Source: Candidatus Rokuibacteriota bacterium (GTDB lineage: Bacteria; Methylomirabilota; Methylomirabilia; Rokubacteriales; CSP1-6). Taken from it: a stretch of DNA of 34,544 bases. Each line of letters opens with the position of its first letter. Within the stretch, counting starts at the first letter, position 1. The stretch is from assembly GCA_016188005.1 (NCBI GenBank), contig JACPIQ010000137.1, positions 1 to 34,544 on the forward strand. The letters run 5' to 3'. The translations under genes and the position numbers were made by a program. The notes under the pieces were generated by a model. The model was not told the origin of the DNA and searched no databases. It saw only the letters and a list, made by a program, of their open reading frames with translations. Positions 16,044 to 24,752 of the stretch are shown piece by piece.

Positions 16044-19000
16044 ATGACGACGGGAGCGGGCCTCTCGCTGGACTCGAAGTACCGGGCCGAGTCCGGCCGC
16101 ATCTTCCTGTCCGGCATCCAGGCGCTGGTGCGGCTGCCGATGGACCAGCACCGCGCCGACCGGCGGCGCGGGCTCCGCACGGCCACCGTCATCTCCGGGT
16201 ATCCTGGCTCTCCCCTCGGCGGCTTCGATCTCAACCTGCAGCGGAATGCCGCGCTCCTGGCCGAGCACGACATCCGCTTCATTCCGGGCCTCAACGAGGA
16301 GCTGGGCGCCACGGTAGTCTTCGGCGGCCAGCTCGCGGGGGAGTTCCCGAAGCCCAGGTACGACGGGGTGCTGGGCATGTGGTACGGCAAGGCCCCCGGC
16401 GTGGACCGCACCGGCGATCTCTTCCGGCACGCGAACTTCGCCGGCGTGGGGCCCCACGGCGGCGTGCTGGCCATCGCCGGGGATGATCCGGTGGCGAAGT
16501 CCAGCACCTTCCCCACGGCCTCGGAGCTGGCCTTCTACGATCTGGGCTTCCCGGTGCTCTTCCCGGGCAATGTCCAGGAGGTCCTCGATCTCGGGCGGCT
16601 CGGCTTCGAGCTCTCGCGCTACTCCGGCTGCTGGGTCGGGTTCAAGATCGTCACCAACGTCTCCGACGAGGTCGGCACGGCCGAGGTCGCCCCGGAGCGG
16701 ATCGCCATCGCCGATCCCGGCTTCGAGTACGAGGGTAAGCCGTGGCAGGCGACGCATGGCATGGTGCGGTTCCCGCCCTGGGGCCTCGAGATGGAGCGCG
16801 AGCTGTTCTCCGGTCGCCTCGAGGCGGCCAGGGCCTTCGCTGCCGCGAATCGCATCAACCGGATCGCGGTGGACGGGCCCGGCGCGTGGCTCGGCATCGC
16901 CGCTGCGGGCAAGACCTACCACGACGTGCGCGAGGCCCTGGGCGCGCTCGGGCTCGACGACGAGGCGCTGCGCCGCCACGGCGTCCGTCTCCTCCACGTC
17001 CGCATGCCGTTCCCGCTCGGGCCCGGACTCGTCCGCGAGTTCGCGCGGGGGCTCGAGGAGCTGCTGGTCATCGAGGAGAAGCGGAGCTTCGTCGAGCTGC
17101 AGATGAGAGAGATCCTGATCGACGAGGCCCGGCACCCGCAGGTGACGGGCAAGCGCGACGAGGAGGGCCGCGTTCTCGTGCCGGCGGACGGCGAGCTGGA
17201 CGCCGACCGGGTCGCGCTCATCCTCGCCCGGCGTCTCGAACGGCGGATCCCGCTCCCCTCCATCGCCGCCCATGCGGCGCTCCTCGAGGCGCTGCGCGAC
17301 CGCCAGCCGCCGATCACCCTCAGGCGCCAGGCCTGGTTCTGCTCGGGCTGCCCTCACAATCGGTCGACGCTGGTGCCCGAGGGGTCGCTCGCGGGCGGCG
17401 GCATCGGCTGTCACTCGATGGCCTTGACCATGGACCGGAACAATGTCGGGCTCACCGCCATGGGCGGCGAGGGCGTCCACTGGGTCGGCGCCGCGCCCTT
17501 CACGAAGACGCCGCACTTCTTCCAGAACCTCGGCGACGGCACCTTCTGCCACTCGGGCTCGCTCGCGATCCGCCAGGCCGTCGCGGCGGGGACCAACATC
17601 ACGTTCAAGATCCTCTACAACGCCACGGTGGCCATGACGGGCGGCCAGGCCGCCGCGGGGGCACGCGCCGTGCCCGACCTCACGCGCTTGCTCGAGGCCG
17701 AGGGAGTGGGGCGGATCCTCGTCCTCGCCGACGATCCGGCCAAGTACCCGCGCGGCGCCCGCTGGGCTCCCGGAGTCGAGGTCTGGCCCCGCGACCATCT
17801 CGACGAGGCGCAGCGCCTCCTGCGCGACACGGCCGGCGTCACGGTCCTGATCTACGACCAGCACTGCGCGACGGAGCGGCGGCGGCTGCGCAAGCGCGGC
17901 CGCCTTCCCGCTCCCGAGCGCCGCGTGGTGATCAACGAGGCGGTCTGCGAAGGGTGCGGGGACTGTGGCGCCAGGTCCAACTGCGTGTCGGTGCAGCCCG
18001 TCGAGACCCCGCTCGGCCGGAAGACCCAGATCCACCAGCCCTCGTGCAACACCGATCTCACCTGCCTGGAGGGCGAGTGCCCATCCTTCGTCACCTTCGC
18101 GCCTCGCGACGGAGGCGCCCGGGGGCGCCGGCGCGCCGCCACCGTGGAGGCCGACCTCCCCGACCCCGTGGTCCGCGTTCCCCGCGACTGCCACGTGGTC
18201 ATGACGGGCATCGGCGGCACCGGTGTCGTCACGGTCAACCAGATCCTCGGCACCGCCGCGCTCCTGGATGGGCGCCACGTGCGCGGTCTGGATCAGACCG
18301 GGCTCGCCCAGAAGGGCGGGCCCGTCGTCTCCCACCTCAAGATCTCGGAGGCCCCGCCCGACTTCTCCAACAAGGTCGCGCTGGGGAGCGCCGACTGCTA
18401 CCTCGGGCTCGACGTCCTCGTGGCGACCGCCCCCACGAACCTCGATCGCGCGGCGCCGGAGCGGACGGTGGCCGTTCTCTCGACGAGCGCGGTGCCCACC
18501 GGGCCGATGGTCGCCTCGCCCGACGCAGGCTTCCCCGACCGGGGCGATCTCCTCGCCGCCGTCACCCGCGTCACCCGCAAGGACGGCAACGTGGCGCTGG
18601 ACGCGGTGGCCCTCGCCGAGGCGCTGTTCGACGACAACCTCATGGCCAACCCGATCATGCTGGGCGCCGCCTACCAGGCGGGCGCCATCCCCGTCTCCGC
18701 TGCGTCCATCGAGGCCGCCATCGCGCTCAACGGCGTCGCCGTGGAGGCCAACACGCAGGCCTTCCGGGCGGGGCGTCGCGCCGTGGCCGATCCGTCATGG
18801 GCGGCCACGCTCCCGCACCCACACCTGGGGGAGGCCCCGCTGGCACCCGCGCTCGCGGGCGATGCCCTCCGCCTCGTGGACTCTTCCGGCACCACCGGCG
18901 AGCTGCGGCAGGTCCTCGCCTTCCGGGTGCCTGAGCTGATCGCCTACCAGGATGTCCCGTACGCGGAGGCCTATGCCGGCTTCGTGGCGCGCGTGGCCGC

Positions 19001-19532
19001 GGCCGAGCAGGCGGCCCTCCCGGGCGAGACGCGCCTCGCCGAGGCCGTCGCGCGACACCTGTTCCGGCTGATGGCCTACAAGGACGAGTACGAGGTGGCC
19101 CGGCTCCACCTGGCAGGAGACCTCGCGCGGCGGATCGAGGGCGAGTACCCGCAGGCCGCCGGGTTCCGCTACCACCTCCAGCCGCCGCTGCTGCGTGCGC
19201 TCGGCCTCCGGCGCAAGGTCGCGGTGGGGCGCTGGATCGAACCCTTCTTCCGCCTCCTCGTCCGCCTGCGCCGCCTGCGCGGCACCGCGCTCGATCCCTT
19301 CGGCTACGCCTCCGTGCGGCGGGTGGAGCGGGCGCTCATCGCCGAGTACCGGGCGCTCGTGGAGGCGGCGCTCGCCACGCTCTCGCCCGTGACCCACGAG
19401 CGCGCCGTGGAGCTGGCGGGCCTGCCCGACCTGATCCGCGGCTACGAGGACGTCAAGCTCCGCAACGTGGCCCGCTTCAGGGAGGAAGTGCAGCGGCTGG
19501 CAGTCGCGCCGCAACGCCCAGCGCGACGCTGA
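16044..19532 (+). CDS. Fused indolepyruvate-type 2-oxoacid:ferredoxin oxidoreductase
   Basis: This 1,162-residue single-chain enzyme oxidatively decarboxylates a 2-oxoacid to an acyl-CoA, passing electrons to ferredoxin. The pyrimidine-binding domain is N-terminal (about 1-420, with GYPGSPLGGFD). The TPP domain (about 430-620) has CSGCPHN, GGIGCH and GDGTFCHSG. A cysteine-rich iron-sulfur segment (CEGCGDC at about 635, CLEGECPSF at about 675) follows, then the gamma/IorB-like domain (MTGIGGTGVVTVNQ at about 719-900) and a long C-terminal extension (about 930-1162). This is the layout of the bacterial fused IOR family, whose substrates are probably arylpyruvates or branched 2-oxoacids. ACGGAGGA at 16027-16034 supports the ATG. 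Confidence 0.92.
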   Translation: MTTGAGLSLDSKYRAESGRIFLSGIQALVRLPMDQHRADRRRGLRTATVISGYPGSPLGGFDLNLQRNAALLAEHDIRFIPGLNEELGATVVFGGQLAGEFPKPRYDGVLGMWYGKAPGVDRTGDLFRHANFAGVGPHGGVLAIAGDDPVAKSSTFPTASELAFYDLGFPVLFPGNVQEVLDLGRLGFELSRYSGCWVGFKIVTNVSDEVGTAEVAPERIAIADPGFEYEGKPWQATHGMVRFPPWGLEMERELFSGRLEAARAFAAANRINRIAVDGPGAWLGIAAAGKTYHDVREALGALGLDDEALRRHGVRLLHVRMPFPLGPGLVREFARGLEELLVIEEKRSFVELQMREILIDEARHPQVTGKRDEEGRVLVPADGELDADRVALILARRLERRIPLPSIAAHAALLEALRDRQPPITLRRQAWFCSGCPHNRSTLVPEGSLAGGGIGCHSMALTMDRNNVGLTAMGGEGVHWVGAAPFTKTPHFFQNLGDGTFCHSGSLAIRQAVAAGTNITFKILYNATVAMTGGQAAAGARAVPDLTRLLEAEGVGRILVLADDPAKYPRGARWAPGVEVWPRDHLDEAQRLLRDTAGVTVLIYDQHCATERRRLRKRGRLPAPERRVVINEAVCEGCGDCGARSNCVSVQPVETPLGRKTQIHQPSCNTDLTCLEGECPSFVTFAPRDGGARGRRRAATVEADLPDPVVRVPRDCHVVMTGIGGTGVVTVNQILGTAALLDGRHVRGLDQTGLAQKGGPVVSHLKISEAPPDFSNKVALGSADCYLGLDVLVATAPTNLDRAAPERTVAVLSTSAVPTGPMVASPDAGFPDRGDLLAAVTRVTRKDGNVALDAVALAEALFDDNLMANPIMLGAAYQAGAIPVSAASIEAAIALNGVAVEANTQAFRAGRRAVADPSWAATLPHPHLGEAPLAPALAGDALRLVDSSGTTGELRQVLAFRVPELIAYQDVPYAEAYAGFVARVAAAEQAALPGETRLAEAVARHLFRLMAYKDEYEVARLHLAGDLARRIEGEYPQAAGFRYHLQPPLLRALGLRRKVAVGRWIEPFFRLLVRLRRLRGTALDPFGYASVRRVERALIAEYRALVEAALATLSPVTHERAVELAGLPDLIRGYEDVKLRNVARFREEVQRLAVAPQRPARR

Positions 19533-19568
19533 CGCCCAGCCCCGATGCGCGGGACATCGGCAGCGAGC

Positions 19569-19660
19569 GGGGTCAGGTCTTGCAATCATACATCGCCGAT
19601 CAGAGCCAGCCGCGAGGAACATCTGCCGAGCCCTCATGTCGGATTGCAAGACCTGACCCC
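19569..19660. mobile_element. Small palindromic element (REPIN/MITE-like), 19-bp inverted ends
   Basis: A 92-bp segment is bounded by perfect 19-bp inverted repeats: 19569-19587 (GGGGTCAGGTCTTGCAATC) and its complement at 19642-19660. ACAT just inside each arm also matches. The centre (19588-19641) has no gene. From memory, GGGGTCAGGTCTTG-type ends are common around REP-associated tyrosine transposase (Y1/IS200-like) genes, so this looks like a non-autonomous derivative. No transposase is in the window. It ends one base before the ATG of the next gene. Confidence 0.75.
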
Positions 19661-19661
19661 A

Positions 19662-20867
19662 ATGCGAGAGCTCTGGCCCCTCGAGCGCGGCGTGGTCTTC
19701 CTGAACCACGGCTCGTTCGGCGCCTGCCCCACCGAGGTCCTCCGGCACCAGGCGGCGCTCCGCGACGAGATGGAAGCCGCGCCCGTCCGCTTCCTCTCGC
19801 GCGAGCTGGACGATCGTCTCGCCGGGGCGCGGCAGGCGCTCGCCGCTTTCGTGGGCGCCGATGCCGACGACCTGGCCTTCGTCGCCAACGCCACGGGCGG
19901 CGTGAACACCGTGCTCCGGTCGCTCCGCTTCTCGCCCGGGGACGAGCTGCTCACCACCGACCACGCCTACAACGCCTGCCGGAACGCCCTCGACTTCGCC
20001 GCCGGTCGGGCCGGCGCCCGGGTGGTGGTGGCGGCGATCCCGTTCCCGCTCGCCGCGCCGGAGGCGGTCGTGGAGGCCGTGCTGGCGCGGATCACGCCGC
20101 GGACGCGCCTGGCCCTCGTCGATCACGTCACGAGCCCGACCGGCCTCGTCTTGCCCCTCGAGCGCCTGGTCGCCGCGCTCGCTGGGCGCGGGGTGGAGGT
20201 GCTGGTGGACGGGGCGCATGCCCCCGGCATGGTCCCGCTGGATCTCGGAGCTCTCGGCGCGACCTACTACAGCGGCAACTGCCACAAGTGGCTCTGCGCG
20301 CCGAAGGGCTCGGCCTTCCTCTGGGTGCGGCGCGATCGCCAGCCCGACATCCGCCCGCTCACCATCAGCCACGGGGCCAGCGCCACGCGGCCGGGGCGCT
20401 CGCGCTTCCGCCTGGAGTTCGACTGGACGGGGACGGACGATCCCACCGCGTGGCTCGCGGTGCCGCGAGCCATCGAGTACCTGGGCTCGCTGCTCCCGGG
20501 GGGCTGGCCCGCGCTCATGGCGCGAAACCGCGCGCTAGCGCTGGAGGCGCGGCGCCTCCTCTGCGCCGCGGTCGGCTCCGCGCCCCCCTGCCCCGACGAG
20601 ATGGCGGGCGCGCTCGCCAGCATCATCCTGCCCGACGGCCCCACGACCGAGATCGGCTGGCGCCGTCCCGATCCTCTCCAGCGGCGGCTCTACGAGGGCT
20701 GGGGCATCGAGGTCCCGGTGATGAGCTGGCCCGCCGCGCCCCGCCGTCTCGTGCGCATCTCGGCGCAGCTCTACAACGGCCTTGCCGACTTCGAGCGGCT
20801 CGCCGAGGCCCTCCGCCGCGAGCTGGCCGCCGAGCGCGACGAGCGCGCCTCGCCGGGGAGAGGCTGA
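19662..20867 (+). CDS. Class V aminotransferase-fold PLP enzyme (isopenicillin N epimerase-like)
   Basis: The product is 401 residues. It shows the fold-type I signatures LNHGSFGACP at about residues 15-24, VANATGGVNTVLRS in the cofactor phosphate region, and DGAHAPG about 30 residues before K209 (YYSGNCHKWLCAPKG), the expected Schiff-base lysine. The family contains isopenicillin N epimerase-like and EgtE-like C-S lyases, and cysteine desulfurase relatives; the sequence does not decide among them. The start is uncertain. The ATG at 19662 fits family N-termini but lies one base after the inverted-repeat element and has no ribosome site. An in-frame ATG at 19545 would translate the element as a 39-residue leader. 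Confidence 0.85.
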   Translation: MRELWPLERGVVFLNHGSFGACPTEVLRHQAALRDEMEAAPVRFLSRELDDRLAGARQALAAFVGADADDLAFVANATGGVNTVLRSLRFSPGDELLTTDHAYNACRNALDFAAGRAGARVVVAAIPFPLAAPEAVVEAVLARITPRTRLALVDHVTSPTGLVLPLERLVAALAGRGVEVLVDGAHAPGMVPLDLGALGATYYSGNCHKWLCAPKGSAFLWVRRDRQPDIRPLTISHGASATRPGRSRFRLEFDWTGTDDPTAWLAVPRAIEYLGSLLPGGWPALMARNRALALEARRLLCAAVGSAPPCPDEMAGALASIILPDGPTTEIGWRRPDPLQRRLYEGWGIEVPVMSWPAAPRRLVRISAQLYNGLADFERLAEALRRELAAERDERASPGRG

Positions 20868-20894
20868 GCGCGGCGGCCGCCGGGCGGCTCAGCC
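20862..20894. terminator. Bidirectional hairpin spanning two convergent stop codons
   Basis: GGCTGAGC (20862-20869) pairs with GCTCAGCC (20887-20894) over 8 bp. Each arm contains the TGA stop of one of the two convergent genes. The loop holds the self-complementary CGGCGGCCGCCG. There is no T-tract on either side. The symmetric position suggests shared transcript ends. Confidence 0.45.
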
Positions 20895-21308
20895 GTAGAC
20901 GAGCGAGATCGTCTCGGCCACCATGGCCGGGCGGGCGGTGCCCTCCACCTCCATCGTCAACTCGAGGATCATCCGCACCGCGCCGTCGGCCGTCGGCTCG
21001 GCCGCCAGGAGCTTGCCGCGCAGCCGCACGCGCGAGCCCGAGGGCACCGGGGCCGGGAAGCGCACCTTGTTGCAGCCGTAGTTGATGCCCCGGCGCCTCC
21101 CCGTCACCTCGATCAGCTGGGGCCGGAGGCGCGGGATCAGCGAGAGCGTGAGGTAGCCGTGGGCGATGGTCTTGCCCCCGGGCATCTCCCGCCTGGCCCG
21201 CTCCACGTCCACGTGGATCCACTGGTGGTCGCCCGTGGCCTCGGCGAAGCGGTCGATCATCTCCTGGGTCACGGTGAGCCACTCCGACTGGCCCAGCTCC
21301 TGCCCCAC
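20889..21308 (-). CDS. MaoC-like hydratase/dehydratase (5' end interrupted by amber codon)
   Basis: The 139-residue open part is a hotdog-fold (R)-specific enoyl-CoA hydratase-like protein. The catalytic Asp/His signature is DRFAEATGDHQWIHVD, followed by IAHGYLTLSL and NYGCNKVRF, as in the MaoC/NodN-like family. The true N-terminus probably lies upstream. An ATG at 21347 with a GGAGGA site (21352-21357) opens the same frame and would give an N-terminus like family members (ATP-x-DLIAHVGQELG), but codon 8 is TAG (21326-21324). The GTG at 21308 has no ribosome site. The gene may be inactivated, restarted at 21308, or suppressed. It converges on the aminotransferase-like gene. Confidence 0.75.
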   Translation of the reverse strand: MGQELGQSEWLTVTQEMIDRFAEATGDHQWIHVDVERARREMPGGKTIAHGYLTLSLIPRLRPQLIEVTGRRRGINYGCNKVRFPAPVPSGSRVRLRGKLLAAEPTADGAVRMILELTMEVEGTARPAMVAETISLVYG

Positions 21309-21323
21309 ATGCGCGATGAGGTC

Positions 21324-21326
21324 CTA
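21324..21326 (-). other. In-frame TAG at codon 8 of the MaoC-like gene
   Basis: Read from the ATG at 21347, the codons are ATG CTT GCT CTC GCG ACG CCG TAG GAC CTC ATC GCG CAT GTG, then the conserved GQELGQSEWL. A single GAG-to-TAG change would explain it. A sequencing error is possible. Confidence 0.7.
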
Positions 21327-21384
21327 CGGCGTCGCGAGAGCAAGCATCGTTTCCTCCGATCGGGTGGGATGGCCTCCGCGGGCC

Positions 21385-21390
21385 ATTATC
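21385..21390 (-). promoter_or_regulatory. Candidate -10 box for the MaoC-like gene
   Basis: GATAAT on the minus strand (ATTATC in plus, 21385-21390) lies about 38 nt upstream of the ATG at 21347. No -35 consensus is seen. It supports the longer gene start rather than the GTG at 21308. Confidence 0.3.
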
Positions 21391-21704
21391 GCCGGAGTCG
21401 GTCGCCGGGCGCACGCTTCGCCGGCCCTGACTCGACCCAGGCGTCCGCGCCCCTGTCCTCGGCGCATCCCGCTGTCGGCACCATGGTCGTGAGGCAGCCG
21501 GCTGATGTCTTCGGGGGGCCCAGGAGCGCGACCGTGGAGCGGGGTCGGCCGAGGTCACCCTGAGGCGGCTCGGATCTCCGGGATGGACCTCGGGGGCCCC
21601 GCTGCCCCTGAAGCAAACACCTCATTGTGCTGGCCTGACCTTCAGGCCTAGATGTGAGAGGCCCGGTCGGCGGGGCAAGGCCAGGGCAACCGCGAGGAGA
21701 CAGG
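21391..21704. other. 314-bp intergenic region between divergent genes
   Basis: No gene is supported here. Open frames on both strands are arginine/proline-rich shadows. The region must hold the start signals for the plus-strand ferredoxin oxidoreductase operon. It includes a 7-bp dyad (21632-21648) and a ribosome site AGGAG at 21695-21699. Confidence 0.5.
21632..21648. promoter_or_regulatory. Dyad-symmetric site upstream of the oxidoreductase operon
   Basis: GGCCTGA (21632-21638), three bases, then TCAGGCC (21642-21648) form a perfect 7-bp dyad 56 nt before the first ATG of the operon. It could be an operator or a short hairpin. No regulator gene adjoins it. Confidence 0.35.
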
Positions 21705-22820
21705 ATGGCGCAGAGGACTGTGGAGGCGCAGCGGGGAGGACCGCGGGATCTCCAGGCCCGCGTGCTGGAGACCGGCCTCTGCACCGCCTGCGGGGCCTGT
21801 CTCGGTCACTGCCCGTATCTGAAGACGCTCGGGGAGCGCGTGGCCTTCATCCACCCCTGCCCGCTCCCGGAGGGGCGCTGCTTCGAGGTCTGCCCCCGCG
21901 CCGCGCTGGACCCGGACCGGCTGGACGCGCAGCTGGCCGGCGCGGGGCCGGCCGACCCGCTCCTGGGCCCGCACCTGGCGCTCCACTTCGCCCGCGCGCT
22001 CGACCCCGAGGTGAAGCGGCGCGGCCAGTACGGCGGCGTGACGACGGCGCTCACCCTCTTCGCGCTGGGCGCGGGGGCCGCGGAGGCCGCGCTCCTCACC
22101 GGCGGCAGCCCCACCGCCGCGCCCCATCCCGTCGTGGCCCGCGACCGCGCGACCGCGCTCGCCGCGGCGGGCACCAAGTACTCCGCCTGCGCGACGCTGG
22201 CACCGCTGGCGCCGCTGCTCCGGGAGGGCAGCGCCCCCCTCGCGGTGGTGGGCCGGCCATGCCAGGTCGCCGCGCTCCGCAAGCTCGAGGCGCGCGGGGA
22301 GGGCGGCCACCGTCTTGCGCTCGTCATCGGCGTCTTCTGCTTCTGGGCGCTGACGCCGCCCTTCTACCGCTTCCTCGCCTCGCGGGCGGATCTCGCGCCC
22401 GCCACGAAGATGGACATCCCCAAGGAGGGCGGCGTGGTCTTCTCCGTGAACGGCGGCGCCGTCCGCATCCCCCTCGACCAGGTGCGCCCGTTCATCCGGC
22501 CGGCCTGCCAGTCCTGCTTCGACCCCACCGCCGAGTGGGCGGATCTCGCGGTGGGCTCCACCGAGTACGATCCGGACTGGAACACGCTCGTGGTGCGGAC
22601 GGCGCGCGGCCAGGCGCTCGTGGACGGGGCGGTGGCGGCCGGCGCGCTCGAGGTCACGCCGTATCCGGCCGAACGGATCCCGATCCTGCGCGCGGCCGTG
22701 CGCGGCAAGAAGATCAGAGTGCTCGCGGCGCTCGAGGCCGGACGCGCCGAGGCCGCGTATCTCGAGATCTCCCCCGAGCGCCGCGCCGCGCTCCAGCCCG
22801 AGGCGGAGGGCGGAGCATGA
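21705..22820 (+). CDS. FrhB/FdhB-like iron-sulfur flavoprotein (coenzyme F420 hydrogenase beta family)
   Basis: The 371-residue protein has an N-terminal cysteine set (C26, C29, C32 and C36 in LCTACGACLGHCPYL; C52, C59 and C63 in HPCPLPEGRCFEVCP) that can hold iron-sulfur centres. The FrhB body follows (RRGQYGGVTTALTLFAL, TKYSACA, VGRPCQVAALRKL, PACQSCFDPTAEWADLAVG). The COG1035 family carries FAD and Fe-S and moves electrons between ferredoxin, F420 or other carriers. The ATG at 21705 has an AGGAG site. The stop overlaps the IorA-like gene's start. In this context it is probably the electron-transfer subunit that takes electrons from the oxidoreductase. Confidence 0.87.
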   Translation: MAQRTVEAQRGGPRDLQARVLETGLCTACGACLGHCPYLKTLGERVAFIHPCPLPEGRCFEVCPRAALDPDRLDAQLAGAGPADPLLGPHLALHFARALDPEVKRRGQYGGVTTALTLFALGAGAAEAALLTGGSPTAAPHPVVARDRATALAAAGTKYSACATLAPLAPLLREGSAPLAVVGRPCQVAALRKLEARGEGGHRLALVIGVFCFWALTPPFYRFLASRADLAPATKMDIPKEGGVVFSVNGGAVRIPLDQVRPFIRPACQSCFDPTAEWADLAVGSTEYDPDWNTLVVRTARGQALVDGAVAAGALEVTPYPAERIPILRAAVRGKKIRVLAALEAGRAEAAYLEISPERRAALQPEAEGGA

Positions 22821-24736
22821 GCCTTCAGGCCCTCCGCACGGCCGGCCCCGGCCGCACCGTCGTCCTGAGCGGCAACGAGGCCATCGCGCGCGGCGCCATG
22901 GAGGCCGGGCTCGCCTACGCGGCGGCCTATCCGGGCTCGCCCTCCTCGGAGGTCCTGGCGAGCCTGGCCGCGATGGCCCGCGAGCGGGGCTTCCACGCCG
23001 AGTGGTCCACCAACGAGAAGGTGGCCATGGAGGGCGCGGCCGCCGCCTCGTTCGCCGGGCTCCGCTCCATCACGATCATGAAGGCTGACGGGCTCAACGT
23101 CGCCATGGACTTCCTCACCAGCCTCGCCTACTCGGGCACGCGCGGCGGCATGGTCGTGGTGGTGTCGGACGACCCCGGGGCCCACTCGAGCACCAAGGAA
23201 GAGGACACCCGCTATCTCGTGCGCGCCAGCCACCTGCCGCTCGTCGAGCCGGCCACGGTAGACGAGGCCAAGGAGATGACGCGCTGGGCCTTCGAGCTGT
23301 CGGAGGAGGTGGGCCTGCCCGTGATGCTCCGGAGCGTGACGCGCATCGCGCATGCCCGGGGCAGCGTGGATCTGGGCGCGCTCCAGGCCCCGCCGCGGAC
23401 GGCGCGCTACGATCCCGGCGCCCGCTACTTCACCACGAGCGCGCTTCACCCGCTGCTCCACCAGCGCGCCGAGAGCGCCCGCGAGCGCTTCGAGACCTCG
23501 CCCTTCAACAGCTATCAGGGCCCTGCCGACGCGCGCCGGCTCGTGATCGTGACGGGGCCGGGCTTCACGTACGCCGTCGAGGCCGTGGAGCTCCTGGGCG
23601 TCTCGGGTGAGGTCGGGGTGCTCAAGCTCGCGACGACGTGGCCCTTGCCCGAGCGGTTGCTCCTCTCTCATCTCGGGCACGCCCGCGAGGTGCTCTTCCT
23701 CGAGGAGATCGAGCCCTTCATGGAGACCGAGGTGAAGGCGCTCTGGGCGCAGCACGCCGCCTCCCTCGGCGCCATCGCCTTCCTGGGCAAGGCCTCGGGG
23801 CATGTGGCCGGCGCCGCGGGCCCGGCCATCGGCGAGCTGACGCCCGAGATCGTGATTCAAGCCGTCTCGGCGCTGGCGGGGCGCCCCTTCGAGCCCCGGG
23901 CGCCGGAGTTCCGCCGGAAGGTCGAGGAGACACGGCTGCCCGAGCTGCCGGCGCGCGCGCTGGCCTTCTGCGCGGGCTGCCCGCACCGCGCCTCGTACTG
24001 GGCCATCAAGGCCGCGCTGGAGCTCGACGGCCGCGACGGCGTGGTCCTCGGCGACATCGGCTGCTACACGCTTGGCTCCATGCAGACGGGGTACTTCACC
24101 GTCAAGACCGTGCACGCCATGGGCTCGTCGGTGGGGCTCGCCTCCGGCTTCGGAAAGCTGAGCGGCTTCGGCTTCGAGCAGCCGGTGGTGGCCGTGGTGG
24201 GCGACTCGACCTTCTATCACGCGGTGGTGCCGGCCCTCGTCAACGCCCGTTACAACGACTCCCGCCTGCTCCTCGCGGTGCTGGACAACTCGACGACGGC
24301 GATGACCGGGCATCAGCCGCATCCGGGGACAGGCCGGTCGGCCACGGGCGAGCCGGCGCCGCCGCTGCCCATCGAGAGCGTGGCCCGGTCGCTGGGGCTC
24401 GCGGTGGAGATCCAGGATCCGCTCCGGACCGAGGAGACCGTCGAGAGCGTCTACCGCCTGCTCCAGACCGACGGGGCGAAGGTCCTGATCCTCCGCAGCC
24501 CCTGCGCGCTCCTGCCCTGGGTGAAGCGGAGCCGCCGCGCCATGGTGGATCCCGAACGGTGCATCGGCGAGGCCTGCGGCTGCGCCCGACTCTGCAACCG
24601 CGTCTTCTCCTGCCCCGCGCTGGTCTGGGACAGCGCGCGCGGGCGGGCGCGCGTGGACGAGGTCCTCTGCGCCGGCTGCGGCGTCTGCGTGGATCTCTGC
24701 CCGCGCGAGGCCATCCGGCTCGACGCCGTCGCCTGA
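22817..24736 (+). CDS. iorA: 2-oxoacid:ferredoxin oxidoreductase alpha subunit, IorA-like
   Basis: The 639-residue protein fuses a pyrimidine-binding domain (LSGNEAIARGAMEAG, AAYPGSPSSEV, WSTNEKVAMEGAAAASFAG) to a TPP-binding domain with CAGCPHRASYW at about 386, GDIGCYTLG at about 412 and VVGDSTFYHA at about 460. A C-terminal ferredoxin domain (about 577-639) has CIGEACGCARLC and CAGCGVCVDLCP. This is the indolepyruvate ferredoxin oxidoreductase alpha architecture. The start overlaps the FrhB-like stop (ATGA). Its beta partner is encoded at 26233, three genes downstream. The substrate is likely an aryl or branched 2-oxoacid, but the sequence does not settle it. Confidence 0.92.
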   Translation: MSLQALRTAGPGRTVVLSGNEAIARGAMEAGLAYAAAYPGSPSSEVLASLAAMARERGFHAEWSTNEKVAMEGAAAASFAGLRSITIMKADGLNVAMDFLTSLAYSGTRGGMVVVVSDDPGAHSSTKEEDTRYLVRASHLPLVEPATVDEAKEMTRWAFELSEEVGLPVMLRSVTRIAHARGSVDLGALQAPPRTARYDPGARYFTTSALHPLLHQRAESARERFETSPFNSYQGPADARRLVIVTGPGFTYAVEAVELLGVSGEVGVLKLATTWPLPERLLLSHLGHAREVLFLEEIEPFMETEVKALWAQHAASLGAIAFLGKASGHVAGAAGPAIGELTPEIVIQAVSALAGRPFEPRAPEFRRKVEETRLPELPARALAFCAGCPHRASYWAIKAALELDGRDGVVLGDIGCYTLGSMQTGYFTVKTVHAMGSSVGLASGFGKLSGFGFEQPVVAVVGDSTFYHAVVPALVNARYNDSRLLLAVLDNSTTAMTGHQPHPGTGRSATGEPAPPLPIESVARSLGLAVEIQDPLRTEETVESVYRLLQTDGAKVLILRSPCALLPWVKRSRRAMVDPERCIGEACGCARLCNRVFSCPALVWDSARGRARVDEVLCAGCGVCVDLCPREAIRLDAVA

Positions 24737-24752
24737 GGGAAAGGACGGAGGC

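Noticed and set aside
16017-18335. Long minus-strand open frame opposite the fused oxidoreductase
   Set aside because: Antisense shadow; the plus strand has all TPP and Fe-S motifs.
21324-21326. Pyrrolysine at the TAG of the MaoC-like gene
   Set aside because: The position is a variable N-terminal residue, not an active site, and nothing nearby suggests pyrrolysine genes.
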